Assembly: GCA_030044475.1 (NCBI GenBank) | Contig: JASHVP010000177.1 | Location: forward strand, 1 to 12,563 | Direction of reading: 5' to 3' | Source of the DNA: Thermoplasmata archaeon | GTDB taxonomy: Archaea > Thermoplasmatota > Thermoplasmata > Lutacidiplasmatales > UBA184 | DNA: 12,563 nucleotides | In this document: piece by piece, positions 6,148 to 12,414 of the stretch | Layout: each line of letters begins with the position of its first letter | Position numbering within the stretch: the first letter of the stretch is position 1 | Notes under the pieces: model-generated | What the model was told of the DNA's origin: nothing | Database searches by the model: none | The model's input: the letters and a program-made list of their open reading frames with translations, nothing else | Program-made: the position numbers and the translations under genes

Positions 6148-7350
6148 TCAGGCGGCCGCGCCGCCGTCGTCGAGTTCCCAGTACCAGCGGACTCGCCGGG
6201 AGCCGGTCTCGGAGAGTCGCCGCCGCAACTCGGCGGGAACGTGGGGATCGCGGAGCAATCGACGGATCTCCTCGGTCCCGCCGGTCCCGAACCGCTCGCC
6301 GAGTCCGGCGGCCTCGAGCAGCGGTCGCACGGCCGTGGCGGGATACTGCCAGCTCTCCTCCTTCCGCCGGACCGCCACGCCCCGGGTGCCGGGCAGGCGG
6401 TGGACCCCGAGGTCCTCCGCGGCGCGATGCATCTCCTCGGCCGTCCGGCGCAGCTCGGACTCGAGCCGGTGCTCCTCCTGGCGGAGGCTCTCGAATCGGT
6501 CCACGAGCGTCCGGAGGCGGCCGGACTCCTCGGAGGCGACCTCCCGGAACTCCGGACATCGGGAACGAAAGTCGCACCGGGCGCACTGAGGTCCGGGGGT
6601 CGGCTCGAACGCCTCCGCGCGAATCCCGTCGACGACGGTCCCCAATCGGGCGTTGAGATCCTGCAGCGACTCCGGACTCCGGGGCGGGGACCGGTGCGGG
6701 GTGAGCGACCTCAGGTGGTAGAGCGTCAGCCGCTCGACCGGTTCGGCGTAATTGCTCTCGACCAGGACCTGGTAGAGGGAGAGCTGGTCGGAACCGCGGG
6801 CGTCCTCCCGGCTCAGTTCGCGCGACGTCTTGTAGTCGACGACCTCGAGACCGCCGTCCGGGGTACGGTCGATCCGATCGACGTAGCCGTGGATCGGGAT
6901 CCCCTCCCACTCCGCCTGGAGATGTTCTTCCACCGACACCGGTCGGGGTGGCTCGCGAACGAGCCGCTGGTAGTACCGGAGGAGGAGGTCCCGCCCCAGG
7001 GTGCGATAGCGCTCCTCTTCCTCGGGGGAGACGTATCCGTCGGAGAGCCAGCTCCGGTCGTACAGTGCGAGCAACTCCTCCCGAGTGAGCGGCGGACGTC
7101 CCCCCCCGACGGCCCCGCGCGCTCCCCACTCGTCCAACGTCCGCTGCGACTCCCCTTCGGGGGTCCGTCGCGTCGCGGGCACGACATACGGCCGGACCAG
7201 GGCCTCCAGAACGGAGTGGACGACCCGGCCGAACGTGAAGTATCCGCGCGGGACCTCCGGCAGACGGTCCACGTAGAGGAACTTCCACCGGAGCGGGCAC
7301 TCGAGGTAGGTGCGCGACGACGAGTAGCTCAGTGGACCGATCGCGGCCAC
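6148..7350 (-). CDS. RecB/AddB-like PD-(D/E)XK nuclease with predicted Fe-S cluster
   Basis: The 400-residue protein carries the RecB-family nuclease motifs in order: LECPLRWKF (16-24), FGRVVHSVLE with His45, GYVDRIDR with Asp158, LEVVDYKTS with Asp172 and Lys174, and QLSLYQ with Gln189 and Tyr193. Cys18 together with Cys256, Cys259 and Cys265 (CARCDFRSRC) has the spacing of the 4Fe-4S staple seen in AddB, Cas4 and related nucleases (PDDEXK_1 type). No helicase motifs and no neighbouring cas or helicase genes are present, so this is a stand-alone DNA nuclease, probably used in repair or recombination. Beyond the Fe-S site, about 135 residues include a coiled-coil-like stretch (about 270-320). 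The GTG start at 7350 is supported by an A/T-rich box about 24 bases upstream. Confidence 0.88.
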   Translation of the reverse strand: MAAIGPLSYSSSRTYLECPLRWKFLYVDRLPEVPRGYFTFGRVVHSVLEALVRPYVVPATRRTPEGESQRTLDEWGARGAVGGGRPPLTREELLALYDRSWLSDGYVSPEEEERYRTLGRDLLLRYYQRLVREPPRPVSVEEHLQAEWEGIPIHGYVDRIDRTPDGGLEVVDYKTSRELSREDARGSDQLSLYQVLVESNYAEPVERLTLYHLRSLTPHRSPPRSPESLQDLNARLGTVVDGIRAEAFEPTPGPQCARCDFRSRCPEFREVASEESGRLRTLVDRFESLRQEEHRLESELRRTAEEMHRAAEDLGVHRLPGTRGVAVRRKEESWQYPATAVRPLLEAAGLGERFGTGGTEEIRRLLRDPHVPAELRRRLSETGSRRVRWYWELDDGGAAA

Positions 7351-7370
7351 GGCGGTCGACCGCGGGGTCC

Positions 7371-7378
7371 GTTATCTC
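7371..7378 (-). promoter_or_regulatory. Weak TATA-like element of the nuclease gene
   Basis: GAGATAAC on the minus strand sits about 24 bases before the GTG at 7350. It is weaker than the other boxes in the window, but it is the only A/T-rich patch near the start. Confidence 0.4.
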
Positions 7379-7384
7379 CTTTGA

Positions 7385-7438
7385 GGGGTCGCGACCGAAC
7401 CTCGCCGAACCGGAGCGACCGAAGCCGCTGGCGACCCC
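7385..7438. repeat. Inverted repeat in the TFB-nuclease gap
   Basis: GGGGTCGC (7385-7392) and GCGACCCC (7431-7438) are perfect 8-base inverted arms 38 bases apart. Between and within them GCGACCGAA occurs twice (7391-7399 and 7415-7423). The element begins just after the TFB stop codon and ends just before the nuclease TATA element, so on the minus strand it would be in the TFB 3' end. It could be an RNA 3' structure or a regulator site; neither is proven. Confidence 0.35.
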
Positions 7439-7443
7439 GACCG

Positions 7444-8544
7444 CTAGTGCCCGGCCGCGGCGGCGTCGACCGCGACCTTCTCGCCGGTCTCGGTGGGCAG
7501 CGCCGCGCGCGCCTGCGGGTTCGTCAGGTTCTTCGGCAGGCCGAGGAGGTCGAGGAGCTCCTTGTAGTGGTTGCGGATCGTCACGGGGGTGACGTTCGCC
7601 ACCGCGGCGATCCGGTCCTGGCTCCGCGGCTCGCCCATCAGGTTCGACGCGATGTAGATGATCGTCGCGAGGATCCCGTTCGGGAGGACCCCGCTCGTCG
7701 AATAGACCTGTTCGACCTGCTCGAGCAGGGAGAGGACCTTCTGGCGGACCTCCTTCGAGAGATTGAGGTCCTGGGTGAACCGGACCAAGTAGTCCCGGGG
7801 CTCGACCGGCTTCAGGCCGAGCTTGAGCTCGCGAGCCAACAGCGTGTACGCGCGTCCCACCTCGATCTTGGTCGCCTTGGAGTGGGCGATGATCTCCTTC
7901 ATCGTCCGCGGGACATGGCACTGCCGGCACGCGGCGTAGACGCTCGCGGCGACGAGCGCCACGATCTTCTTGCCGCGCGTCGCCTTGTGCTCGAGCGCGC
8001 GACGGTAGATGTACGTCGCCGACTCCTTGACCTCCCGAGAGAGGCCCAAGACCCCGGCGAGCCGGTTCAGCTCCCCGAGCGCGACCACTAGGTTGCGCTG
8101 ATGGGTGCGGGCCGCCCGGAGTCGGTGGTTGAGCTTGCGGAGGTGGTAGAACTTCAGCGACGTGTTCCGGGAGAGAGAGTTCCCCTGGAAGTCGCGAGTG
8201 GGAACCCCGATCTCGCTGAACAGGCCCTTGTCCGGCATCAACGGGGAGATGACCGGGCCCCAGCCGCGCGCCTCCCGCCCCGTGTCCTCCTTCGAGCCGC
8301 GCTGGCCCCGATCGCTGACGAGGGCGCTCTGGTCGACGACCAGGCCACAATCCGCGCAGACGATTTCCCCGCGGATCTCGTCGCGGATCAGATGCGTCGA
8401 CCCACAGTTGGGGCAGACGTCGGACTCGGGGGCAGAAACGGTCGGGGGCGGGACGGTGGCCGCCGCCGGGGAGAGCCGCGTCGCCGTCTTGGACTTGGGG
8501 GTCCGGGCTCGGGGAGACGCCGAGGAGGGGGTGGTAGGCTTCAT
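7444..8544 (-). CDS. tfb: Transcription initiation factor B (TFB)
   Basis: The 366-residue protein is the archaeal homologue of TFIIB, which recruits RNA polymerase to TBP-bound TATA promoters. An N-terminal zinc ribbon has CPNC (44-47) and CADC (63-66). A B-reader/linker region follows, ending in PDKGLFSEIG. Then come two cyclin-like repeats (about 150-345), including KKIVALVAASVYAACR in the first and PNGILATIIYIASNL in the second, with a recognition-helix-like VTPVTIRNHYKELL. Two points are unusual: a Ser/Pro/Thr/Ala-rich, low-complexity extension of about 40 residues ahead of the zinc ribbon, and a short Ala-rich C-terminal tail. Whether this is the only TFB of the genome cannot be seen. 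A strong TATA box lies about 34 bases upstream, giving a short leader of around nine bases. Confidence 0.95.
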   Translation of the reverse strand: MKPTTPSSASPRARTPKSKTATRLSPAAATVPPPTVSAPESDVCPNCGSTHLIRDEIRGEIVCADCGLVVDQSALVSDRGQRGSKEDTGREARGWGPVISPLMPDKGLFSEIGVPTRDFQGNSLSRNTSLKFYHLRKLNHRLRAARTHQRNLVVALGELNRLAGVLGLSREVKESATYIYRRALEHKATRGKKIVALVAASVYAACRQCHVPRTMKEIIAHSKATKIEVGRAYTLLARELKLGLKPVEPRDYLVRFTQDLNLSKEVRQKVLSLLEQVEQVYSTSGVLPNGILATIIYIASNLMGEPRSQDRIAAVANVTPVTIRNHYKELLDLLGLPKNLTNPQARAALPTETGEKVAVDAAAAGH

Positions 8545-8574
8545 ATCTTCTACGGCGGGCTAATCGGTGGCCTG

Positions 8575-8582
8575 TATTTATA
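8575..8582 (-). promoter_or_regulatory. Strong TATA box of the TFB gene
   Basis: TATAAATA on the minus strand is the best TATA match in the window. It is centred about 34 bases before the TFB ATG (8544), so transcription should begin near 8553. Confidence 0.75.
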
Positions 8583-8597
8583 GATTGGTCCGCCCAG

Positions 8598-8613
8598 TGT
8601 AACGGTTGTTACA
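8598..8613. promoter_or_regulatory. Palindromic putative operator upstream of TFB
   Basis: TGTAAC-GGTT-GTTACA is a perfect inverted repeat with 6-base arms and a 4-base spacer, lying 15-30 bases upstream of the TFB TATA box. The half-site GTTGTTAC (8605-8612) recurs as GTTGTGAC at 8618-8625, 13 bases further on. It is A/T-richer than its surroundings. The layout suggests a dimeric regulator site; the regulator is unknown, and the adjacent TrmB-like protein is a candidate only by position. Confidence 0.5.
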
Positions 8614-8616
8614 TAC

Positions 8617-8802
8617 AGTTGTGACACCGTGAGCGAGCGTAGCACGGCTCCGAAGAAGTCCGTCGCCGGACCCCGATGGGGGAGGTGCCACTTCGGGGAG
8701 TTGGCGCGCCGTGGCGCGAATCGGGACCCGACTCGCGGAGCCCCGCTGCGGGAGGGAGCCCCCGGGGGACATGGCGGCTCACGCGCGCGGGACCGCTCGC
8801 GA
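8617..8802. other. Gene-free stretch with hairpins between TFB and the TrmB-like gene
   Basis: I see no convincing gene in these 186 bases. On the minus strand they are the 3' region of the TrmB-like gene. The stretch contains a near-perfect inverted repeat at 8716-8736 (GCGAATCGGG and CCCGACTCGC, one mismatch), a GGCGCGCC palindrome just before it, and a CCCCCGGGGG palindrome near 8757. Neither a tRNA, a box C/D guide RNA nor a clear T-rich terminator was found. Confidence 0.4.
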
Positions 8803-10077
8803 CTACGCTGGGGTCGCCGTGAACACGCACCCGCGCGTCGCGTGCTTCGTCGGGTCCGGCTTCGTAACCTCCCATCGCTGACCGAGCCGGGCCTCCAGGA
8901 TCGCGCGCAGCAGCTGGGGGCACATCACCCGACCGATTTCCGGGGAGTCGGTCGTGCACGCGAAGCAACCGGTCACCTGGAGGGTGAGCGGACGGTCGCG
9001 CACCACGGCGAGATGCCCCATCGTGTGCCGGTCGTAGTATTGGGAGATCGACCGAGCGACCTCCTCGGGCGTGCGACCCGAGACCTCGTCCGCGATCTCC
9101 CGTCCCAGCTGGCGGGCGATCGTCTCGATGAGCTCGGGGAGGTGGAGGCGGAACTCCTTCACGCCGGACGCTCGCATCCCGAGCTGGGCGATCTCCTTGA
9201 GGCGCTGGAACGGCACCGCCTCGCGTCCCGCCACCACCGGCAGGGCCGCGTCGAGCGGATTCTCCATCTCGACGAACCGTGCCTCCGCGCGCGTCGCTGG
9301 CGTCCACAGCCGGCGGTGATACTCCCGCGCCAGCTGCACGAACATCGGGGCGGACGACCAGAGCGCGACCTGGTCTTCCCCGGAGGTCCCGAGCCCGTCC
9401 TCCCCCGAGACGAAGACGAGCGCGCCCGACCGGTCGATCACCACCGCGCGGTTCGCCACGGGTCCTGGGGAGTGGCGCAGGTCGGCGAAGTGGGCGAAAT
9501 GCTTCGCCTCGCCGAGGTTCGAAGGGTAGACCTCGGTCACGAGGCGGACCTTCACGCCGCGGGTGGAGGCGTCGCGGAGCACCCGGTCGATCCCCCCGTC
9601 GATCATCGCCGACAGCGAGAGGCCGCCGGCGCTCACCAGGATTCGGCGTTGCGCGGTCCCGATCCGCTTCCGCAGGAAGCGGCGGATCGTGTCCCGGCCC
9701 TCCAGCACGGCGAACTTCCGCGGGTCGCGCTCGTCGAACTCGGTGCGGCCCTCCTCCCATTCGGCGAGGACCTTGCGGCGGCTCTCCTCGAGCCGTCGCA
9801 CCCGGTCCGCGGCCCGGCGGATGAACTGGTCGACGAGCTCGTCGGGCGGGAGCGCCTCGAACCGGCGGGGTCGGGTCCCGCTCGCCCGCAGCAGCCCTTC
9901 GCTCGTCAGTTGCTTGATGAACCGGTAGGCCTCGACGCGGTTCACCGCCGAGAGCCGCGCCAGCTCGCTCGCGGTCTGCGGACCGGCCCGGCACGCGGCG
10001 AGGTAGACGCGTGCGCCCTTCTCCGGCACCCCGTGCTCGGAGAGGAGATCGAGCAGGCCGGACCCCGTCCGCCCCAC
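8803..10077 (-). CDS. TrmB-like transcriptional regulator with PLD-like middle and cysteine-bearing C-terminal domain
   Basis: The 424-residue protein starts with a TrmB-type winged helix (about residues 8-75), including ASELARLSAVNRVEAYRFIK and LTSEGLLRAS. A short coiled linker follows (about 80-115). Residues about 120-260 resemble the phospholipase-D-like effector region of TrmB proteins (VLEGRDTIRRFL, RGVKVRLVTEVYPSN, RAVVIDRSGALVFVSGEDG). The last 110 residues form a further domain with GCFAC (Cys371, Cys374), Cys386 and Cys417. This pattern resembles V4R-type or 'methanogen output' small-molecule domains, but the assignment is tentative. The four cysteines could bind metal or sense redox. 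It likely acts in the cytoplasm as a ligand-controlled repressor or activator. The GTG start at 10077 is supported by a TATA box about 25 bases upstream. Confidence 0.85.
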   Translation of the reverse strand: MGRTGSGLLDLLSEHGVPEKGARVYLAACRAGPQTASELARLSAVNRVEAYRFIKQLTSEGLLRASGTRPRRFEALPPDELVDQFIRRAADRVRRLEESRRKVLAEWEEGRTEFDERDPRKFAVLEGRDTIRRFLRKRIGTAQRRILVSAGGLSLSAMIDGGIDRVLRDASTRGVKVRLVTEVYPSNLGEAKHFAHFADLRHSPGPVANRAVVIDRSGALVFVSGEDGLGTSGEDQVALWSSAPMFVQLAREYHRRLWTPATRAEARFVEMENPLDAALPVVAGREAVPFQRLKEIAQLGMRASGVKEFRLHLPELIETIARQLGREIADEVSGRTPEEVARSISQYYDRHTMGHLAVVRDRPLTLQVTGCFACTTDSPEIGRVMCPQLLRAILEARLGQRWEVTKPDPTKHATRGCVFTATPA

Positions 10078-10097
10078 GGGAATTCGATGGCCGGACG

Positions 10098-10106
10098 CGA
10101 TAAAAG
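10098..10106 (-). promoter_or_regulatory. TATA box of the TrmB-like gene
   Basis: CTTTTATCG on the minus strand is centred about 25 bases before the GTG at 10077, within the 61-base gap after rpsB. The regulator therefore has its own leaderless promoter. The T-run could also help end transcription of the upstream rpsB operon. Confidence 0.6.
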
Positions 10107-10138
10107 GAGGCAGGTGGGCGTCGGAGGGGCCCGCGCCG

Positions 10139-10795
10139 TCAGAGGGCGGCCTGGAAGTCCTCGATCGTGAGGGGATACTCGACCTCGGCGCCCCCGGCGC
10201 GCGCCCGGAGGACCTCTCGCGCGAGCAGCCAGTACACCGTCGCGAGCGCGACCCGTCCCTTGTTGTTCGCCGGGATGACGAGGTCGACGTTGCGCGTCTC
10301 GTTGTTGACGTCGCAGAGGCCGACGACCGGCACGCCGATCCCGACGGCCTCGCTCAACGCCTGCTGGTCGGTCGCCGGGTCGGTCACGACGAGGACCTTC
10401 GGCTCGAAGTATTCCGCGAGGTTCGGATTGGTGAGGCACCCGGGGACGAACCGCTCGGCGAAGGAGACCGCTCCGATCGTCTTGGCGAAGACCCGGACCG
10501 GCTTCTGGCCGTACTGGCGCTGCGAGACGACGAGGATCCGGTCCGCCGGGAGGCGGGCCAAAAACTTCGCGGCCAAGCGGATCCGTCGGTCCGTCTCGCG
10601 GACGTCGAGGACGTGCAGCCCGTCGAATCGGACCTTGTAGACGAACCGGCGCATCGACGCCGATTTCTGTTGGGTCCCGATGTGGACCCCCGACGTCAGG
10701 TACGTGTCCTCGGGGACGAGCAGCTCGCCGGGTCGGATGTCCTGACCGTCGGCGGTCGAGGCGGTCGGCTCCGCCAGCGTCTCGTCGTCGGGCAC
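10139..10795 (-). CDS. rpsB: Small ribosomal subunit protein uS2
   Basis: Ribosomal protein S2 of the 30S subunit, 218 residues from the GTG at 10795. Typical archaeal S2 segments are TYLTSGVHIGTQQKSASMRRFVY, given here as its parts LTSGVHIGTQ and MRRFVYKVRFDGLHVLDV, then RILVVSQRQYGQKPVRVFAK, FVPGCLTNPNLAEYFEPKVL, VVTDPATDQQALSEAVGIGV, PVVGLCDVNNETRNVDLVIP and ANNKGRVALATVYWLLAREV. An in-frame ATG at 10837 would add 14 residues and overlap enolase by 38 bases. I prefer the GTG because GAGGT (10806-10802) lies six bases ahead of it and it begins four bases after the enolase stop. The first 25 residues are acidic and variable, as in many archaeal S2 proteins. It follows enolase in the operon, a pairing common in archaea. 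Confidence 0.95.
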   Translation of the reverse strand: MPDDETLAEPTASTADGQDIRPGELLVPEDTYLTSGVHIGTQQKSASMRRFVYKVRFDGLHVLDVRETDRRIRLAAKFLARLPADRILVVSQRQYGQKPVRVFAKTIGAVSFAERFVPGCLTNPNLAEYFEPKVLVVTDPATDQQALSEAVGIGVPVVGLCDVNNETRNVDLVIPANNKGRVALATVYWLLAREVLRARAGGAEVEYPLTIEDFQAAL

Positions 10796-10799
10796 TTCG

Positions 10800-12014
10800 C
10801 TACCTCGAGGTGGCGCGGCCGAGCCGCAGGAGTTCATTTAGCTTTGCCACCCGCTCTCCGCCGAGGACGCCGCATTTCAAGCCGCGCGCGCCGATCGCGA
10901 CGGCCACGTGGGTGAGCCACCCCTCGGGCACCTCCCCGGAGCGGTGGGACGCGATCGTCGCCTGCTCGGCCGCCCGGGCGCGGTCGACGGTCCGGAAGGT
11001 GTCCGTCAGCGTGCCGACCTGGTTGACCTTGATCAGGATCGAGTTCGTGGCCCCCACGGCGAGCCCGCGCTCGAGGCGAGCGACCTCCGTGGTGTAGAGG
11101 TCGTCCCCGATGATCAGGGCCCGGTCGCCCACGGCGCGGGTGAGCCGGGCGAAGCCGTCGAAGGCCTCTTCGTCAAACGGATCCTCGACGTACCGCAATC
11201 CGAACCGGTCGACCAGCCCGGCCACGAAGCCGACCTGGCCCTCCGTGTCGAGCGTCTGCTCCCGGTACCGGTACTTCCCGTCGGCGAAGAATTCGCTCGC
11301 GGCCAGATCGATCCCGGGGTGAACGGGGGTGCGGAGCTCGTCCCGTACGGCCGCACACGCCGCCGCCAGGATCTCGAGGGCCTCGACGTTCCCGATCGCC
11401 GCGACCCACCCGCCCTCGTCCCCCCGCCCGAGCGCCCGGGTCGGGTACCGTCGGTGGAGCTCCTCGCCGACGTGCCGGTGAACGGCGATCGCGGCGCGGA
11501 CCGACTCCTCGGGTGACGGGGCGTCGGCGAAGGCGATGAATTCCTGGATGTCGGGGCCCCCGATCGCGTGGCGGCCGCCGTTGAGACAGTTGCCAACGAT
11601 CGCCGGGAACTTCGTTCCCTCGACCCCCGGTCGGGCGAGGACCGACCAGAGCGGCCGGCCCGCCTCGCGCGCGTGGGCCAGCGCGCTCGCGACGGACGCC
11701 GCGGTCGCCGGGTTGCCGCCGACCCGGGAGAAGTCCGACGTTCCGTCCGCGGCGTGCAGGGCGGCGTCGACCGACGCCTGGTCCGCCGCGTCGACGCCGA
11801 CCAGCGCCGGCGCGACCCGGGACCGGAAGGTGGCGATTCCCGCGGAGACTCCGCCGGGCGGGAACGGTTGGACCTCGTGCGCCCCGGTGCTCGCCCCGCT
11901 GGGGGCGCCGGCCCGCCCCGACGCCCCGGTCGCGAGCTCGACCGTGACCTCGACGGTCGGGCTCCCGCGACTGTCGTAGATCGCGTCGATCGCGGCGCTC
12001 CGGATGCGGCTCAC
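10800..12014 (-). CDS. eno: Enolase (phosphopyruvate hydratase)
   Basis: The 404-residue enzyme interconverts 2-phosphoglycerate and phosphoenolpyruvate with magnesium in glycolysis/gluconeogenesis. Family landmarks are IYDSRGSPTVEV near the N-terminus, APSGASTGAHE (37-47), DIQEFI (155-160), GDEGGW with Glu200, DLAASEFF with metal-ligand Asp236, YVEDPFDEEAF with Glu277, IIGDDL (301-306), LIKVNQVGTLT with Lys329, ASHRSGE with His357, and LKCGVLGGERVAKLNELL with Lys380. All key catalytic positions are kept. It is shorter than typical enolases (about 415-430), and the segment NCLNGGRHAIGGPDIQEF departs mildly from the usual NVINGGKHAGN pattern. The GTG start overlaps the epimerase stop as GTGA, which shows coupling. 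Confidence 0.95.
   Translation of the reverse strand: MSRIRSAAIDAIYDSRGSPTVEVTVELATGASGRAGAPSGASTGAHEVQPFPPGGVSAGIATFRSRVAPALVGVDAADQASVDAALHAADGTSDFSRVGGNPATAASVASALAHAREAGRPLWSVLARPGVEGTKFPAIVGNCLNGGRHAIGGPDIQEFIAFADAPSPEESVRAAIAVHRHVGEELHRRYPTRALGRGDEGGWVAAIGNVEALEILAAACAAVRDELRTPVHPGIDLAASEFFADGKYRYREQTLDTEGQVGFVAGLVDRFGLRYVEDPFDEEAFDGFARLTRAVGDRALIIGDDLYTTEVARLERGLAVGATNSILIKVNQVGTLTDTFRTVDRARAAEQATIASHRSGEVPEGWLTHVAVAIGARGLKCGVLGGERVAKLNELLRLGRATSR
10802..10806 (-). promoter_or_regulatory. Shine-Dalgarno site deciding the rpsB start
   Basis: GAGGT on the minus strand, overlapping the last codons and stop of enolase, lies six bases before the GTG at 10795. It favours that start over the upstream ATG at 10837. 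Confidence 0.65.
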
Positions 12015-12406
12015 GGACCCTCGACGAACTCCACCAGGACCCCCCCGAACGCCGACGGGTGAGCGAACCCCACACGGCGGCCCCGAGCCCCCGGTCGGGG
12101 TACCCGGTCGACGACCCGCTCGTTCCGGCGCATCAGGTCGGTCAGGGCCTCGGCGACGCTCGGGACCCGGTAGGCGACGTGATGCACCCCCTCGCCCCGC
12201 GCGGCCAGGAACTTTCCGACGGCGGAGTCCGGGGCGAGCGGGGCGACCAGTTCGAGGTGGGTCGCTCCGGCGGAGAGGAAGGCGACCCGGACCCGCTGCG
12301 ACGGCACGTCCTCGGGCGGAGCGTCGGGACCTCCGAGGAGCGGCGCCCAGCGGCGGAGCGCGACGTCCAGGTCCGCCACCGCGACGCCGACGTGGTCGAG
12401 TTGCAT
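12011..12406 (-). CDS. mce: Methylmalonyl-CoA epimerase
   Basis: The 131-residue single VOC/glyoxalase-fold protein interconverts (R)- and (S)-methylmalonyl-CoA, feeding the B12-dependent mutase in propionyl-CoA use or in the reverse direction. MQLDHVGVAVADLD opens the first beta-alpha unit with metal ligand His5. THLELVAPL carries Glu52, at the position where several homologues have Gln. GEGVHHVAYRV carries the His75/His76 pair, and GVLVEFVE carries Glu126. These are the four expected metal ligands. Length is normal for the family. GAGGAG lies four bases before the ATG, overlapping the stop of the mutase gene upstream. The stop overlaps the enolase GTG start. Position beside the mutase gene strongly supports the assignment. 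Confidence 0.94.
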   Translation of the reverse strand: MQLDHVGVAVADLDVALRRWAPLLGGPDAPPEDVPSQRVRVAFLSAGATHLELVAPLAPDSAVGKFLAARGEGVHHVAYRVPSVAEALTDLMRRNERVVDRVPRPGARGRRVGFAHPSAFGGVLVEFVEGP

Positions 12407-12414
12407 GGTGCTCC

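Noticed and set aside
7315..7345. tRNA-like D-arm sequence (GTAGCTCAGTGG) on the plus strand
   Set aside because: No matching D-stem partner, anticodon arm, T-arm or acceptor follows; the bases encode the conserved N-terminal segment of the nuclease on the other strand.
6148..7350. Cas4 of a CRISPR system
   Set aside because: Although motifs overlap, the protein is about twice the usual Cas4 length and no repeats, cas1 or other cas genes are in the window.
6241..8091. 616-codon plus-strand frame opposite the nuclease and TFB genes
   Set aside because: It is the shadow of two clear minus-strand genes and contains no recognisable domain.
5027..8350. One continuous minus-strand reading frame of 1107 codons spanning purP, the nuclease and part of TFB
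   Set aside because: Only its 3' third encodes a recognisable protein (PurP from 6094). Upstream it is out of frame with the clear nuclease and TFB genes and is Arg/Pro/Gly-rich, as expected from missing stops in GC-rich DNA.
8617..8802. A further intron-containing tRNA in this gap
   Set aside because: No T-arm consensus or pairable 7-bp acceptor halves were found on either strand.
8803..10077. Possibility that the PLD-like region is an active phospholipase D
   Set aside because: No HxKxxxxD motif is visible; the fold in TrmB proteins serves as an effector domain.
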